A DNA stretch of 64,000 nt from positions 248,001 to 312,000 of the forward strand of contig NZ_SUMB01000006.1 in NCBI RefSeq assembly GCF_005048155.1, given 5' to 3'. Origin of the DNA: Streptomyces piniterrae (GTDB lineage: Bacteria; Actinomycetota; Actinomycetes; Streptomycetales; Streptomycetaceae). Numbering within the stretch: position 1 is the stretch's first letter; every line of letters begins with the position of its first letter. The position numbers and the translations under genes are program-made. This document shows, piece by piece, positions 23,931-33,260 of this stretch. The notes under the pieces are model-generated. The model saw only the letters and a list, made by a program, of their open reading frames with translations, was not told the origin of the DNA and searched no databases.

Positions 23931-26873
23931 TCAGGCGACAGCGGCGGGGGACGGAATCCGGTGCTCGCCGCTGTCCTTCGGCAATCCCAGCTTCTGGTGA
24001 ATGGCGAAGACTTCCTGCCGGCACACCTGGGCGCGTCCGCTCTGCCCCATCTCGCTCAACGCATGCCCGAGCGTCGCAAGGGCATTGGCGCGCCATCGGT
24101 CTCCACCGATGCTCCGGAGCGCGATGAGCGCCTGCTCGGCGTAATTGGCAGCCTTCGGGGGCCGGTGGGCGGCCAGCTCGACCTCAGCCAGCCGGAGATA
24201 CGTCATGCCTTCCCAGAACCGCTGCCGGCTGTCCTGGAAGCTGACAAGTGCCGCGCTCAGCTGCTCCGTTGCCTCGTTCATCCGATTGGCGAGCGTGAGG
24301 GCCATACCCAGGTTGTAACGGCCGTTGGCCAGCCGTCGTGAGGCACCAGACTCCTGGTACTGGGCTACGGCCTCCTCGGCCAGCGCCACCGCACTGTCCA
24401 CCCGCCCGGTGTCCAGGTGGACACGGGAGAGATTGCACAGCGCGCTCGCCTCGGACTGTTTGTTGCTGTTGTCCCGGAAGGCGACGAGGGCCTGGTTCAG
24501 ATACGCCTCCGCCTCCTCGTGGTGGTGCTGGATGCTGGCGATGATGCCGCGGTCGTTCAGCCCGTTGGAGGCGGAGAACGAATCACCGGAAGCGAGCCCG
24601 AGCAACGTGGCCAGCTTGGCGTGTTCATCGGCCTCGCTGAGCTGCCCGGACTGGGTGTAGATGGGGGAGAGCGACCAGTGCGCGCGCCCCGCGGCGTGCT
24701 TGTCGTCGGCCTCCAGCGCGGCGGCGAGCAGGGTGAGGTTTGCCTGCTCGTACTGCCGGTTGTTGGCTCCGGACTCGGCCATGTCCCGGGTCAGCAGCAG
24801 CAGATCCACGGCCCGCCGCAGGCCGGCCGGCCCAGTGTTCTGCAACGCGCAGGCGATCAGGCATCGGGTCTCGCTGAACAGCCAGCTCAGGGCCTCCGAG
24901 CGGTCGGAGAAGGACAGGCCCGGATAGTTCGGCGTCTCCATCTGGTCGACCAGGCTGTCGCCCGGACGCTCCAGGGCGTACATGTGCGCCGCGGTCGCCA
25001 GATAGAAGTCCAGCAGACGCGACAGGGCCGCCTCACGCTCCTCCGGCGGCTGCTCGTCGCGTTCCGCGCAGGAGCGGGCGTAGAGGCGTACGAGGTCGTG
25101 GAAGCGGTAGCGGCCGGGGGCCGCGGATTCCAGCAGAGAGGTGTCGACCAGGGATTCGAGGAGGCTCTCGGTGGTGTCGGTGTCCATGTCGAATAGCGCG
25201 GCCGCCGCCGCCAGCGAGATGTCCGGGCCGTCGGCCAGCCCGAGCAGCCGGAAGGCCCGCGCCTGCTGGGCTTCGAGCTGGCCGTAGCCCAGCTCGAAGG
25301 TGGCCTTGACGGCGAGGTCGCCGGCCCGGAGTTCGTCCAGGCGGCGGCGTTCGTCGGCGAGTTTGCGGGCCAGCACCGACACCGTCCAGGTGCGGCGGGA
25401 CGCCAGGCGGGAGGCGGCGATGCGGATCGCGAGCGGAAGGAACCCGCAGGCGCCGACCACGTCCATGGACGCCTCGCGTTCGGCGTTCACCCGCTCTTCG
25501 CCGACGATCAGGGTGAAGAGGGTGAACGCCTCGTCCGGGCTCATCACATCGAGGTCGACGAGGTGTGCCCCGGCCAGGTCGATCATGCGGGCGCGGCTGG
25601 TGATCAGCGCGGCGCAGCCCTCCGTACCGGGCAGCAGTGGCCGGATCTGGGCGGCGTCCCGGGCGTTGTCGAGGAGGGCGAGTATGCGGCGGCCGGCGAG
25701 GGACGAGCGGTAGAGCGCGGCGCGTTCCTCGACGCCGTTGGGGATGGAGGCGTCGGGCGTTCCCAGGGCGCGCAGAAACGCCCCGAGGACGGCCTCCGGC
25801 TCGGACGGGGAGTTGCCCGCCCCCTGGAGGTCGACGTACAGCTGCCCGTCGGGGAAGTGCTTGTGCGCGGCGTGTGCGACATGGACGGCGAGCGTGGTCT
25901 TGCCCACGCCGCCGATGCCCGTCAGGGCTGACACCGCCATGACGCGGCCCTCGGCGGTGGCGAGTTGTTCGCTCAGTTCGGCCACGAAGGAAATGCGGCC
26001 TGTGAAGTCCGCGACTGCGGCCGGCAGTTGCTGCGGCCGTACGAAGACCGGCTCGGCGGAACCGTGCCCGTCCCGGGCCGTGGCCGGCGCGTCCAGTTCG
26101 GGGTCCGCCTGGAGGATGCGCTGATGGAGTTCGGACAGCGACGCACGAGGGTCGACGCCCAGCTCCTCGTCGAGCAGCCGTCGGGTGTCGGCGTAGACGG
26201 CGAGCGCCTCGGCCTGCCGGCCGCTGCGGTACAGGGCCAGCATCAGGAGTTCGCGCAGCCGCTCGCGCAGCGGGTGCGCGGCGGTGAGCGCGGTCAGCTC
26301 CGACACGGCCTCGGCATGGCAGCCCACCTCCAGGTCCAGCTCCAGCCGGGTCTCCATCAGGGACAGCCGCCACTCCTCGAGGCGGGTGCGCTGGGTGTCG
26401 GCGTACGGACCGGCGAGGCCGGCCAGCGGTTCGCCGTCCCACAACGCCAGGGCGGCGTCGAGGAGTTCGCGGGCGCGGCAGCGGTCGCCTGCGGCCTTGG
26501 CCTTCTCGGCCTCTGCCGCGTACTGCTCGGCGTGGTCGTGGTCGAGGTCGAGAGGCAGACCGTCCGTCGACCGGATCGCATAGCCGCCGGACTCGCTGAC
26601 CAGGGCCGCGGCGTGGTCGCCCAGCGCCTTGCGGAGTCGGGACGCGTACGTCCGCAGGGCTGCGAGCGCGGCGTGCGGCGGTTCCTCGCCCCAGAGGGCG
26701 TCGACGAGTTCGGCCGCGGTGGCGGTACGTCCGCCGCGCAGCAGCAGTGCGGCGAGCAGTGCCCGCTGCTGCGGCGAACCCGCAGCCAGCGGCACGTCAC
26801 CGCGCCAGGCCCGTACGGGACCGAGCACGGAGAAGCGGAGCCGCTCCCGCGCCTGCCCCGGCCCGTCGTCCAT
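23931..26873 (-). CDS. afsR: AfsR, SARP-type regulator with NB-ARC ATPase and TPR domains
   Basis: 980 residues. Global activator of secondary metabolism; AfsK-type kinases phosphorylate it, which raises DNA binding and ATPase activity at the afsS promoter. Order: OmpR-like winged helix (FSVLGPVRAWRG to about 100), BTAD all-helical domain (to about 260; ADTRRLLDEELGVDPRASL), NB-ARC ATPase with Walker A TGIGGVGKTTLAVHV (near 320), Walker B region RRILALLDNARDA and GLPL-like FLPLAIRIA, then TPR repeats from about 680 (YLNQALVAFRDNSNKQSEAS and similar). N-terminal residues match S. coelicolor AfsR as I remember it. The start at 26873 is used. Its cognate-type kinase gene lies at 11893-14544. Confidence 0.9.
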   Translation of the reverse strand: MDDGPGQARERLRFSVLGPVRAWRGDVPLAAGSPQQRALLAALLLRGGRTATAAELVDALWGEEPPHAALAALRTYASRLRKALGDHAAALVSESGGYAIRSTDGLPLDLDHDHAEQYAAEAEKAKAAGDRCRARELLDAALALWDGEPLAGLAGPYADTQRTRLEEWRLSLMETRLELDLEVGCHAEAVSELTALTAAHPLRERLRELLMLALYRSGRQAEALAVYADTRRLLDEELGVDPRASLSELHQRILQADPELDAPATARDGHGSAEPVFVRPQQLPAAVADFTGRISFVAELSEQLATAEGRVMAVSALTGIGGVGKTTLAVHVAHAAHKHFPDGQLYVDLQGAGNSPSEPEAVLGAFLRALGTPDASIPNGVEERAALYRSSLAGRRILALLDNARDAAQIRPLLPGTEGCAALITSRARMIDLAGAHLVDLDVMSPDEAFTLFTLIVGEERVNAEREASMDVVGACGFLPLAIRIAASRLASRRTWTVSVLARKLADERRRLDELRAGDLAVKATFELGYGQLEAQQARAFRLLGLADGPDISLAAAAALFDMDTDTTESLLESLVDTSLLESAAPGRYRFHDLVRLYARSCAERDEQPPEEREAALSRLLDFYLATAAHMYALERPGDSLVDQMETPNYPGLSFSDRSEALSWLFSETRCLIACALQNTGPAGLRRAVDLLLLTRDMAESGANNRQYEQANLTLLAAALEADDKHAAGRAHWSLSPIYTQSGQLSEADEHAKLATLLGLASGDSFSASNGLNDRGIIASIQHHHEEAEAYLNQALVAFRDNSNKQSEASALCNLSRVHLDTGRVDSAVALAEEAVAQYQESGASRRLANGRYNLGMALTLANRMNEATEQLSAALVSFQDSRQRFWEGMTYLRLAEVELAAHRPPKAANYAEQALIALRSIGGDRWRANALATLGHALSEMGQSGRAQVCRQEVFAIHQKLGLPKDSGEHRIPSPAAVA

Positions 26874-27183
26874 GTGTCCCCCTGCCCTGTGCCGTCCGTT
26901 CGTACTGTTCGCATCGGTTCACCGTGTGCAACGGTCAGTCTGCCTTGTCATGCCCCCTCACGTCAGTAGGGGTCCGGAGCGTGCACAAACCCTCCTCGGC
27001 TGATCAGGCCCCGGATGAGCCGGCGCACAAGGGGGCGCGGAGGGTCCGCTTCCGTGCGCCCCCTTGGCCGGTAACTGCCTCTGTGCGCCCCTGATGCCGC
27101 TGCGGGTGAGACCGGACCGAACACCGAACTTCCCCCCTTCCTCCTTACTGACGGATCGTCAGATTCTCGCTACCGTACCGTCC
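26874..27183. other. 310-bp divergent promoter region, afsR / amidohydrolase
   Basis: Contains the afsR promoter and, near the amidohydrolase, operator copy 9. No gene is supported. Confidence 0.5.
27148..27162. promoter_or_regulatory. Palindromic operator, copy 9 (CTGACGGATCGTCAG)
   Basis: Six-base perfect arms. It ends 21 bp before the amidohydrolase ATG at 27184; TACCGT at 27171-27176 could be the -10 box of a leaderless transcript, so the site would cover the -35 region. Confidence 0.85.
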
Positions 27184-28425
27184 ATGGAGAGCTTCCCGAA
27201 GATCATCTCGGTGGACGACCACACGGTGGAACCCCCCAACGTCTGGCGGGACCGGCTCCCGTCGAAGTACCACGACATCGGCCCGCGCATCGTCCGGGCG
27301 CCCATCAAGGAAATGACCTTCGTGGGCGGGAAGTTCGCCCCCAGGATGGGTGACGTGGGCGGCGAAGGGCCGATAGCCGACTGGTGGGTCTACGAGGACC
27401 TCAGCCGCCCGCTGACCCGCCTGGACACCGCCGTCGGCTACTCCCGCGACGACATCAAGCTCGAAGGCATCACCTACGACCAGATGCGCCCCGGCTCGTA
27501 CAGCGTCCCCGACCGCCTGGCCGACATGGACATCAACCATGTCCAGTCCGCGCTCTGCTTCCCCACCTTCCCGCGCTTCTGCGGCCAGACCTTCACCGAG
27601 GCCAAGGACCGCGAACTGGGGCTGCTGGGCGTACGCGCGTACAACGACTGGATGGTGGAGGAATGGTGCGGGGAACAGGCGCAGGGCCGCCTGATCCCGC
27701 TCGCCCTCATCCCGCTCTGGGACGCGGAACTGGCCGCGGCGGAGGTGCGGCGCAACGCGGACCGCGGCGTACGGGCGGTCTGCTTCAGCGAGATCCCGCC
27801 ACACCTGGGCCTGCCGAGCATCCACACCGACTACTGGGACCCGTTCCTCCGCGCCTGCGACGAAACCGGCACGGTCGTGGCCATGCACATCGGCTCCTCC
27901 TCGAAGATGCCCTCGACCTCCGCCGACGCGCCGCCCGCCGTCGGCTCCACCATCACCTTCGCCAACTGCTGCTTCTCGATGGTCGACTGGCTGATGAGCG
28001 GCAAGTTCGACCGCTTCCCCCGCCTGAAGATCATGTACGCGGAGGGCCAGATCGGCTGGATCCCCTACATCCTGGAGCGCGCGAACGTCGTCTGGGAGGA
28101 GAACCGGGCCTGGGGCGGCGTGGCCGACAAGGTCCTCCGCCCGCCCGCCGAACTCTTCGCCGAGCATGTCTACGGCTGCTTCTTCGACGACGCCTTCGGG
28201 CTGCGCAACCTGGACGCGATCGGCGTCGGCAACGTCCTCTACGAGACGGACTACCCGCACTCGGACTCGACCTGGCCGAAGTCGAGGGAGGTCGGGGAGT
28301 CACAGATGGGACACCTGGCACCGGACGTGGTCGAGCGGATCGTCCGCGGGAACGCGATCGAGTTGCTGGGGCTCACGGCGGAGGGGCTCTGGGAGGCGGG
28401 GACCGCCACGCGGCCCGGGAGCTGA
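27184..28425 (+). CDS. Amidohydrolase family protein (ACMSD-like metal hydrolase/decarboxylase)
   Basis: 413 residues, amidohydrolase-2 type TIM barrel. Seen: N-terminal IISVDDHTVEPPNVW (DDH instead of the usual HxH), ADMDINHVQSALCFPTF, AMHIGSSS with a metal-ligand-type histidine, FPRLKIMYAEGQIGWIPY and YETDYPHSDSTWP near the C-terminus giving the catalytic Asp. Relatives are often found beside acyl-CoA dehydrogenases and LLM enzymes in actinobacterial catabolic clusters; some are decarboxylases or C-C hydrolases. ATG 27184 lacks a ribosome-binding site and may be leaderless. The palindrome directly upstream links it to the regulon. Confidence 0.87.
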   Translation: MESFPKIISVDDHTVEPPNVWRDRLPSKYHDIGPRIVRAPIKEMTFVGGKFAPRMGDVGGEGPIADWWVYEDLSRPLTRLDTAVGYSRDDIKLEGITYDQMRPGSYSVPDRLADMDINHVQSALCFPTFPRFCGQTFTEAKDRELGLLGVRAYNDWMVEEWCGEQAQGRLIPLALIPLWDAELAAAEVRRNADRGVRAVCFSEIPPHLGLPSIHTDYWDPFLRACDETGTVVAMHIGSSSKMPSTSADAPPAVGSTITFANCCFSMVDWLMSGKFDRFPRLKIMYAEGQIGWIPYILERANVVWEENRAWGGVADKVLRPPAELFAEHVYGCFFDDAFGLRNLDAIGVGNVLYETDYPHSDSTWPKSREVGESQMGHLAPDVVERIVRGNAIELLGLTAEGLWEAGTATRPGS

Positions 28426-28555
28426 GCCACGGGAGGCGATCCGCCCCCGCCCGTGACACCTGGCGTCCGCGCGCGTTGATCGATTACGGACGACAGACGA
28501 CGGTCCCGGGCTGGGGAGGCCGGTGGGGCCGTTTCGATCTTTGAGGGGGAACCCC

Positions 28556-28984
28556 ATGGCCAGGACGATCACGGGCGTGGGCCGGGTGACGGTCTTTCCT
28601 CTGCTGCATCTGTGGCCGGAGTCGTACGGGGTGATCGCGTACACCACGACCGGGCATTTCGGTGTCGATGCGGTGGTGGGGTACATCCCGCTTCCGGAGG
28701 TGCCGGATGTGCGCCTCATGGAGCTCGCGGCGCGGCTTGCCACGCAGCCGACGGAGTGGGTCCTGTGCACCGGATGGAGCAGCCGCGTCGTGCCGAAGCC
28801 GGGGACGTTGGCCCTCCGAGAGGTGGAATGGTCGCTGGAGGTAGACGGGAGCAGCACACCGAGCAAGGTGGTCTACGGGCATCAGCAGTTGCACGTAGGC
28901 CGGATGACGCTCAAGGACCCGGAACTGATGCCGCGGGTGCGGGAAGTGCTGCACAGCCGGGTGGGGGCGCCGGCCGGGGTATGA
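28556..28984 (+). CDS. Hypothetical protein
   Basis: 142 residues, not recognised. Mixed alpha/beta composition without signal peptide or membrane segment; notable segments are LLHLWPESYGVIAYTTTGHF and PTEWVLCTGWSSRVVPKPG. ATG 28556 follows GAGGGGGAACCCC, a strong ribosome-binding site, and codon positions have the usual high third-base GC, so it is probably real. It lies 130 bp after the amidohydrolase, too far to call an operon with certainty. Confidence 0.65.
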   Translation: MARTITGVGRVTVFPLLHLWPESYGVIAYTTTGHFGVDAVVGYIPLPEVPDVRLMELAARLATQPTEWVLCTGWSSRVVPKPGTLALREVEWSLEVDGSSTPSKVVYGHQQLHVGRMTLKDPELMPRVREVLHSRVGAPAGV

Positions 28985-29105
28985 CCGGGGGCGCCCACTC
29001 GCCCGGAAGGCCCACGGCGCATCGCGTGGTGGCCGCACCCGGACCAGACTGATGGGCAGGGCGCCCAGGCCGGGCGCGCGGTCATCCGCCGGAAGGACGT
29101 TGCCC

Positions 29106-29765
29106 ATGCCCACGGACTCCCACCCCGGCCCGCTCCGGGTGCTCGTCTTCGGTGCCGCGATGCGGGCCGAATCGTCCAACGGGCGGCTCGCCGCCCTCGT
29201 GGCGCGTCTGATCGGCGACACCGGTGCCACCGTCGACCTCGCCACCATGCACGACTTCGACATGCCCCTGTACGACGGCGACCTGGAGGCGGAGGCCGGA
29301 CTTCCGGTCGGCGCGCTCGCGCTGCGCGACCGGCTCGAACGGTGCGACGCCTTTGTGATCTCTTCCCCCGAGTACAACGCCTCCGTGCCCGGGGTGCTGA
29401 AGAACGCGATCGACTGGGTCTCCCGGGTGCAGCCGCAGCCGTTCAAGACCAAGCACGCGCTGCTGGTGTCCGCATCCCCGTCCCTGGTCGGCGGCAACCG
29501 CGGGCTGTGGGCGCTGAGGGTGCCGCTGGAGCACCTCGGGACGCGCGTCTACCCGGACATGTTCAGCCTCGCCAGCGCACACCAGGGCTTCAGTGCGGAC
29601 GGGCAGCTGACCGACCCGGGGCTGCAGCAGCGTCTCACCGAAACCGTCTCGGCCTTCCTCAGCCTCGTCGAGGCCGATGTGCGGTACGTCTGCCTGGAGC
29701 GCCGGTGGTACGAGTTCCTCGGCGACCGTACGGAGGCGCCGGTCACGCAGCGGGCGGAGGACTAG
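29106..29765 (+). CDS. NADPH-dependent FMN reductase family protein
   Basis: 219 residues, flavodoxin-like fold. VLVFGAAMRAESSNGRL is the FMN-phosphate loop (S-x-R/N), CDAFVISSPEYNASVPGVLKNAIDW is the family signature with the PEYN motif, and LLVSASPSLVGGNRGLW follows. Family members reduce FMN, quinones or chromate with NAD(P)H. ATG 29106 is preceded by GGAAGGACG. The C-terminal 40 residues extend beyond the usual domain. A GC-rich hairpin follows the gene. No CTGAC operator; role probably general redox or FMNH2 supply. Confidence 0.88.
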   Translation: MPTDSHPGPLRVLVFGAAMRAESSNGRLAALVARLIGDTGATVDLATMHDFDMPLYDGDLEAEAGLPVGALALRDRLERCDAFVISSPEYNASVPGVLKNAIDWVSRVQPQPFKTKHALLVSASPSLVGGNRGLWALRVPLEHLGTRVYPDMFSLASAHQGFSADGQLTDPGLQQRLTETVSAFLSLVEADVRYVCLERRWYEFLGDRTEAPVTQRAED

Positions 29766-29790
29766 GCCTCCTGCTGTGCCTGGGCGCGCC

Positions 29791-29817
29791 GCCCCGCCCC
29801 GACGGCCGGGGCGGGGC
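29791..29817. terminator. GC-rich hairpin terminator, bidirectional
   Basis: Perfect 10-bp arms GCCCCGCCCC / GGGGCGGGGC with a 7-nt loop, between the convergent FMN reductase (ends 29765) and aminotransferase (ends 29829). Confidence 0.8.
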
Positions 29818-29828
29818 GCCGGTGCCGG

Positions 29829-31106
29829 CTAGTGGGCCGGCCGCTTCTCGTACCCGACGAGCCGTACGCACGTGGTGAGCCCGAGCATCGCCTGCTCCAG
29901 ATCGGCCAGGCCCGGGTAGCTGGGCGCGATCCGGATGGTGGCGTCGCGCGGGTCGTCGCCGTACGGGTGGGTCGCGCCGGCCGGGGTCAGCACGATGCCG
30001 GCCTCGGCCGCCCGGCGTACGACCTCCTTGGCGCAGCCGTCCGGTACCTCCAGGGTGACGAAGTAGCCGCCCTTGGGCCGCGTCCACGCGGCCAGACCCG
30101 TGCCGCCCAGCTCGGTCTCCAGTACGCGCTGCACGGCCTCGAACTTGGGCTGTAGCACGGCGCGTTGGCGGTCCATGTGGGCCCGTACGCCGTCCGCGTC
30201 GCGCAGGAAGAGGGCGTGGCGCAGCTGGTTGACCTTGTCGGGGCCGATGGAGCGCTTGGCGTTGTGGGCGAGCAGCCACCGCACGTTGGCGGGCGACGAG
30301 CCGAAGAAGGCGACGCCGGCGCCGGCCATGGTGATCTTCGAGCTGGAGCCGAAGACGAAGGCCCGGTCCGGGTTGCCGTTCGCCGCGCAGGCCGCGAGCA
30401 GGTCGGCGATCTCGGCGGGCTCGTCGGTGAGGTGGTGGACGGCGTAGGCGTTGTCCCAGAAGATCCGGAAATCGGGGGCGGCGGTCGCCATGGCGGCGAG
30501 GCGGGCCACGGTCCCGTCGCTGTAGCAGGCGCCGTCCGGGTTGCTGTACTTCGGTACGCACCAGATGCCCTTGACCGCCGCATTCTCGGCGACCAGCCGC
30601 TCCACGACGTCCATGTCCGGGCCGTCGGGGGTCATCGGCACCGGGATCATCTCGATGCCGAAGCGCTCGCACAGCGCGAAGTGGCGGTCGTAGCCGGGGA
30701 CGGGACACAGGAACGCGATGCGCTCCTGGTCGACCCAGCGCGACTCGGCGCCCGGCACCATGCCGAGCAGCGCGTGCACCAGGCAGTCGTGCATCAGCTC
30801 AAGGCTGGAGTTGCCGAGCGCGAGCAACTGCTCGACCGGCACCTGGAGCGCCTCGGCGAAGATCTCCCGGAGCTCGGGCAGGCCCTGGAGTCCGCCGTAG
30901 TTGCGTACGTCCGTGCCGTCGGCGGCGGTGTGGCGGCCGGCGGGCAGGTCGAGCAGGTCCGCGGAGAGGTCGAGCTGCTCCGGCGCCGGCTTGCCCCGGG
31001 TGAGGTCGAGCGAGAGCCCGCGTGCCGCGAGGTCCCGGTAGTCCTGGCGGGCCCGGTCGAGGAGCCCGGTCGGGGCGTCGGGGTCGGGGCTCGGCTCGGT
31101 GGTCAT
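29829..31106 (-). CDS. Aspartate aminotransferase, class Ic type (PLP-dependent)
   Basis: 425 residues. Fold type I PLP enzyme of the actinobacterial AspAT group (Asp_aminotransf, PF12897 as I recall), catalysing aspartate/2-oxoglutarate transamination. Features: substrate-binding LDLTRGKPAPEQLDL, VRNYGGLQGLPELREIF, cofactor segment VPKYSNPDGACYSD, DNAYAVHHL and the Schiff-base lysine in SSSKITMAGAGVAFF. ATG 31106 has GAGGAAGC upstream. It is divergent from the LLM/SDR operon, but the palindromes there lie more than 160 bp away from this start. Most likely housekeeping amino-acid metabolism. Confidence 0.87.
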   Translation of the reverse strand: MTTEPSPDPDAPTGLLDRARQDYRDLAARGLSLDLTRGKPAPEQLDLSADLLDLPAGRHTAADGTDVRNYGGLQGLPELREIFAEALQVPVEQLLALGNSSLELMHDCLVHALLGMVPGAESRWVDQERIAFLCPVPGYDRHFALCERFGIEMIPVPMTPDGPDMDVVERLVAENAAVKGIWCVPKYSNPDGACYSDGTVARLAAMATAAPDFRIFWDNAYAVHHLTDEPAEIADLLAACAANGNPDRAFVFGSSSKITMAGAGVAFFGSSPANVRWLLAHNAKRSIGPDKVNQLRHALFLRDADGVRAHMDRQRAVLQPKFEAVQRVLETELGGTGLAAWTRPKGGYFVTLEVPDGCAKEVVRRAAEAGIVLTPAGATHPYGDDPRDATIRIAPSYPGLADLEQAMLGLTTCVRLVGYEKRPAH

Positions 31107-31271
31107 GGTGCTTCCTCTCGGCAGTGCTGCGTCGGTGCCGGTTCACGGAGACGGCATCGACGGGGGGCGACTGCCGAGGATACAAACCGGTGTGGGGGCC
31201 GGCTCCGGGGCCGACTCGGAGGCCGGGAAGGCCGCCCCCCTCGCCCCGGGGCCGTCCGTCGCACCCCTTGC

Positions 31272-31286
31272 CTGATGGTGCGTCAG
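31272..31286. promoter_or_regulatory. Palindromic operator, copy 10 (CTGATGGTGCGTCAG)
   Basis: One mismatch in the left arm, but flanked by GC on both sides, extending the symmetry to GCCTGA...TCAGGC. Centre 77 bp upstream of the LLM start. Confidence 0.75.
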
Positions 31287-31312
31287 GCATCACGATGAGG
31301 CGCTCGACATAA

Positions 31313-31327
31313 GTGACGGTCCGTCAG
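31313..31327. promoter_or_regulatory. Palindromic operator, copy 11 (GTGACGGTCCGTCAG)
   Basis: First base mismatched. Centre 36 bp upstream of the LLM start at 31356 and 41 bp (about four helical turns) from copy 10. Confidence 0.75.
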
Positions 31328-31355
31328 GTGATGTTGCGGTTGAAGGGAGCCCGGC

Positions 31356-32303
31356 ATGGTGCGGATCTCGCCGCAGGGGCGGCTGGTCTACGGGATGCAG
31401 TTGCCCGTTCAGTCGCAGAGCGGCCTCTTCGCGGAGGCATGGGAGGCGGACGCGGGGCCGGACGACCTGGCCGAGGTCGCCCGGGTCGCGGACCGCGCCG
31501 GGTTCGGCTACCTCGCGAGCTGCGACCACGTGGCGATACCGCGGCGGCTCGCGGAGGCGATGAGCACGGTCTGGTACGACCCCGTCGCCACGCTCTCGTT
31601 CCTGGCGGGGGTCACGAAGCGGGTGAAGCTGCTCAGCCATGTCGCCATCGTCGGGCTGCGGCACCCGCTCGTCTCCGCCAAGCAGTACGCCACCCTCGAC
31701 CACCTCTCCGGGGGCCGGCTGATCCTCGGGGTCGGTGCGGGGCATGTGCGGGAGGAGTTCGAGGCGCTCGGGGTCGATTTCGAGGGGCGGGGTGCCGTGC
31801 TCGACGAGACGGTGGACGCGCTGAAGGCCGCACTCGGGGCCGACGAGTACCCCGAGCATCACGGTGCGCGCTACCGGTTCAGCGGGCTCGGGCAGCGGCC
31901 GCGGCCCGCTCAGGAACGTATCCCCGTCTGGGTGGGCGGCTCCTCGCCCGCCGCCGTCCGCAGGGCCGCGACCAGGGGAGACGGCTGGCTGCCGCAGGGC
32001 GATCCGCGTGACCGGCTGCCCGCGCAGATCGCGCGGCTCAAGCGGCTCAGGGAGGCGGCCGGCATCGCGGAGCCGATCACCGTCGGGGCGATCGCCGAGC
32101 CGCTGTACGTGGGCGAGCCCGGCTGGTCCGTCGGGCGGCGGACGCTGGCCGGCAAACCGGATGTCATCGCCGAGTCGCTGCGCGCGTACCGGGCGATGGG
32201 CGTGGACCAGATCCAGGTGCGGTTCCGGAGCCGGAGCCGGCGGGAACTCGTCGATCAGATGGCGGCGTTCGGCGCCGAAGTCGCTCCGCACCTCAAGAGC
32301 TAG
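31356..32303 (+). CDS. LLM-class F420-dependent oxidoreductase
   Basis: 315 residues, luciferase-like TIM barrel. Diagnostic strand/loop ATLDHLSGGRLILGVGAGHVREEFEALG, an N-terminal barrel start LVYGMQLPVQSQS, and IPVWVGGSSPAAVRRAA. Such enzymes transfer hydride between F420 and alcohols, lactones or enoyl/keto substrates; relatives lie in mycobacterial steroid clusters (for example near Rv3520c). ATG 31356 follows GAAGGGAGC. It is followed after 80 bp by an SDR gene, probably one operon, controlled by two palindromes. Substrate unknown. Confidence 0.9.
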   Translation: MVRISPQGRLVYGMQLPVQSQSGLFAEAWEADAGPDDLAEVARVADRAGFGYLASCDHVAIPRRLAEAMSTVWYDPVATLSFLAGVTKRVKLLSHVAIVGLRHPLVSAKQYATLDHLSGGRLILGVGAGHVREEFEALGVDFEGRGAVLDETVDALKAALGADEYPEHHGARYRFSGLGQRPRPAQERIPVWVGGSSPAAVRRAATRGDGWLPQGDPRDRLPAQIARLKRLREAAGIAEPITVGAIAEPLYVGEPGWSVGRRTLAGKPDVIAESLRAYRAMGVDQIQVRFRSRSRRELVDQMAAFGAEVAPHLKS

Positions 32304-32383
32304 TGCGCATCTCGAGCACCGAACAAGGCCGCACCTCAAGCGCCAGAAAAGCCGCACCGCACCTCGACGAGCAGGAGGCAGGC

Positions 32384-33160
32384 ATGGGCAAGCTGGACGG
32401 ACGCGTCGTCCTCATCACCGGCGCGGCGCGTGGGCAGGGTGAGCAGGAGGCGCGGCTCTTCGCCGCGGAGGGCGCGAAGGTCGTCATCGCCGACGTACTG
32501 GACGACCAGGGGGAGGAGCTGGCCAAGGAGGTGGGCGCGTTGTACGTCCATCTCGACGTCGGCGAGGAGTCCGACTGGCAGTCCGCGGTCGCCGCGGTGA
32601 AGCACGCGTACGGGCGGATCGACGGGCTGGTCAACAACGCCGGGATCCTGCGCTTCAACGAACTGGTGAGCACGCCCCTTGCCGAGTTCCAGCAGGTTTT
32701 GCAGGTCAACCAGGTCGGCGTGTTCCTCGGCATCAAGACCGTCGCGCCGGAGATCGAGGCGGCCGGTGGCGGCACGATCGTGAACACCGCCTCGTACGCC
32801 GGGCTGACGGGCATGGCCTGGGTGGGTGCGTACACCGCGACCAAGCACGCCATCGTCGGGCTCACCAGGGTCGCCGCCCTGGAGCTCGCCGCCAAGAAGA
32901 TCCGGGTCAATGCCGTGTGTCCGGGCGCGATCGACACCGCCATGAGCAATCCCGCGCAGCTCGACCCGGCGGCGAACGCCGAGGAGGCCGCGCAGGCCCT
33001 CGACGAGCTGTACCGCAAGCTCGTGCCGCTCGGGCGGATCGGCAGGCCGGAGGAGGTGGCGCGGCTCGCGCTGTTCCTCTCCAGTGAGGACTCCTCGTAC
33101 ATCACGGGCCAGCCTTTTGTGATCGACGGCGGGTGGCTGGCGGGGGTCAGCGTCGTCTGA
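32384..33160 (+). CDS. SDR-family NAD(P)-dependent oxidoreductase
   Basis: 258 residues, classical short-chain dehydrogenase. Cofactor motif TGAARGQGEQEARLF (TGxxxGxG), NNAG (LVNNAGILRF), catalytic Ser in IVNTASYAGLTG, YxxxK as AYTATKHA, and the C-terminal RIGRPEEVA...YITGQPFVIDGGW. Asp at the end of the second strand (VVIADVLDD) predicts preference for NAD over NADP. Its best relatives are 3-alpha/20-beta-type hydroxysteroid dehydrogenases. ATG 32384 has GGAGGCAGG upstream; the open frame extends to 32303 without conserved sequence. Second gene after the LLM enzyme. Confidence 0.9.
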   Translation: MGKLDGRVVLITGAARGQGEQEARLFAAEGAKVVIADVLDDQGEELAKEVGALYVHLDVGEESDWQSAVAAVKHAYGRIDGLVNNAGILRFNELVSTPLAEFQQVLQVNQVGVFLGIKTVAPEIEAAGGGTIVNTASYAGLTGMAWVGAYTATKHAIVGLTRVAALELAAKKIRVNAVCPGAIDTAMSNPAQLDPAANAEEAAQALDELYRKLVPLGRIGRPEEVARLALFLSSEDSSYITGQPFVIDGGWLAGVSVV

Positions 33161-33196
33161 GGCCGGCGCCCGGCCGATGACAGGACCGCGCTTGGT

Positions 33197-33211
33197 CTGA
33201 CGCGGCGTCAG
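33197..33211. promoter_or_regulatory. Palindromic operator, copy 12 (CTGACGCGGCGTCAG)
   Basis: Perfect 7-base arms around a central G, 164 bp (centre) before the TTG start of the second LLM gene. Confidence 0.82.
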
Positions 33212-33260
33212 GTATTGACGGTTGGGTGGCTCGGTGGAACAGTCGCCCAGTCAGCTTGAT

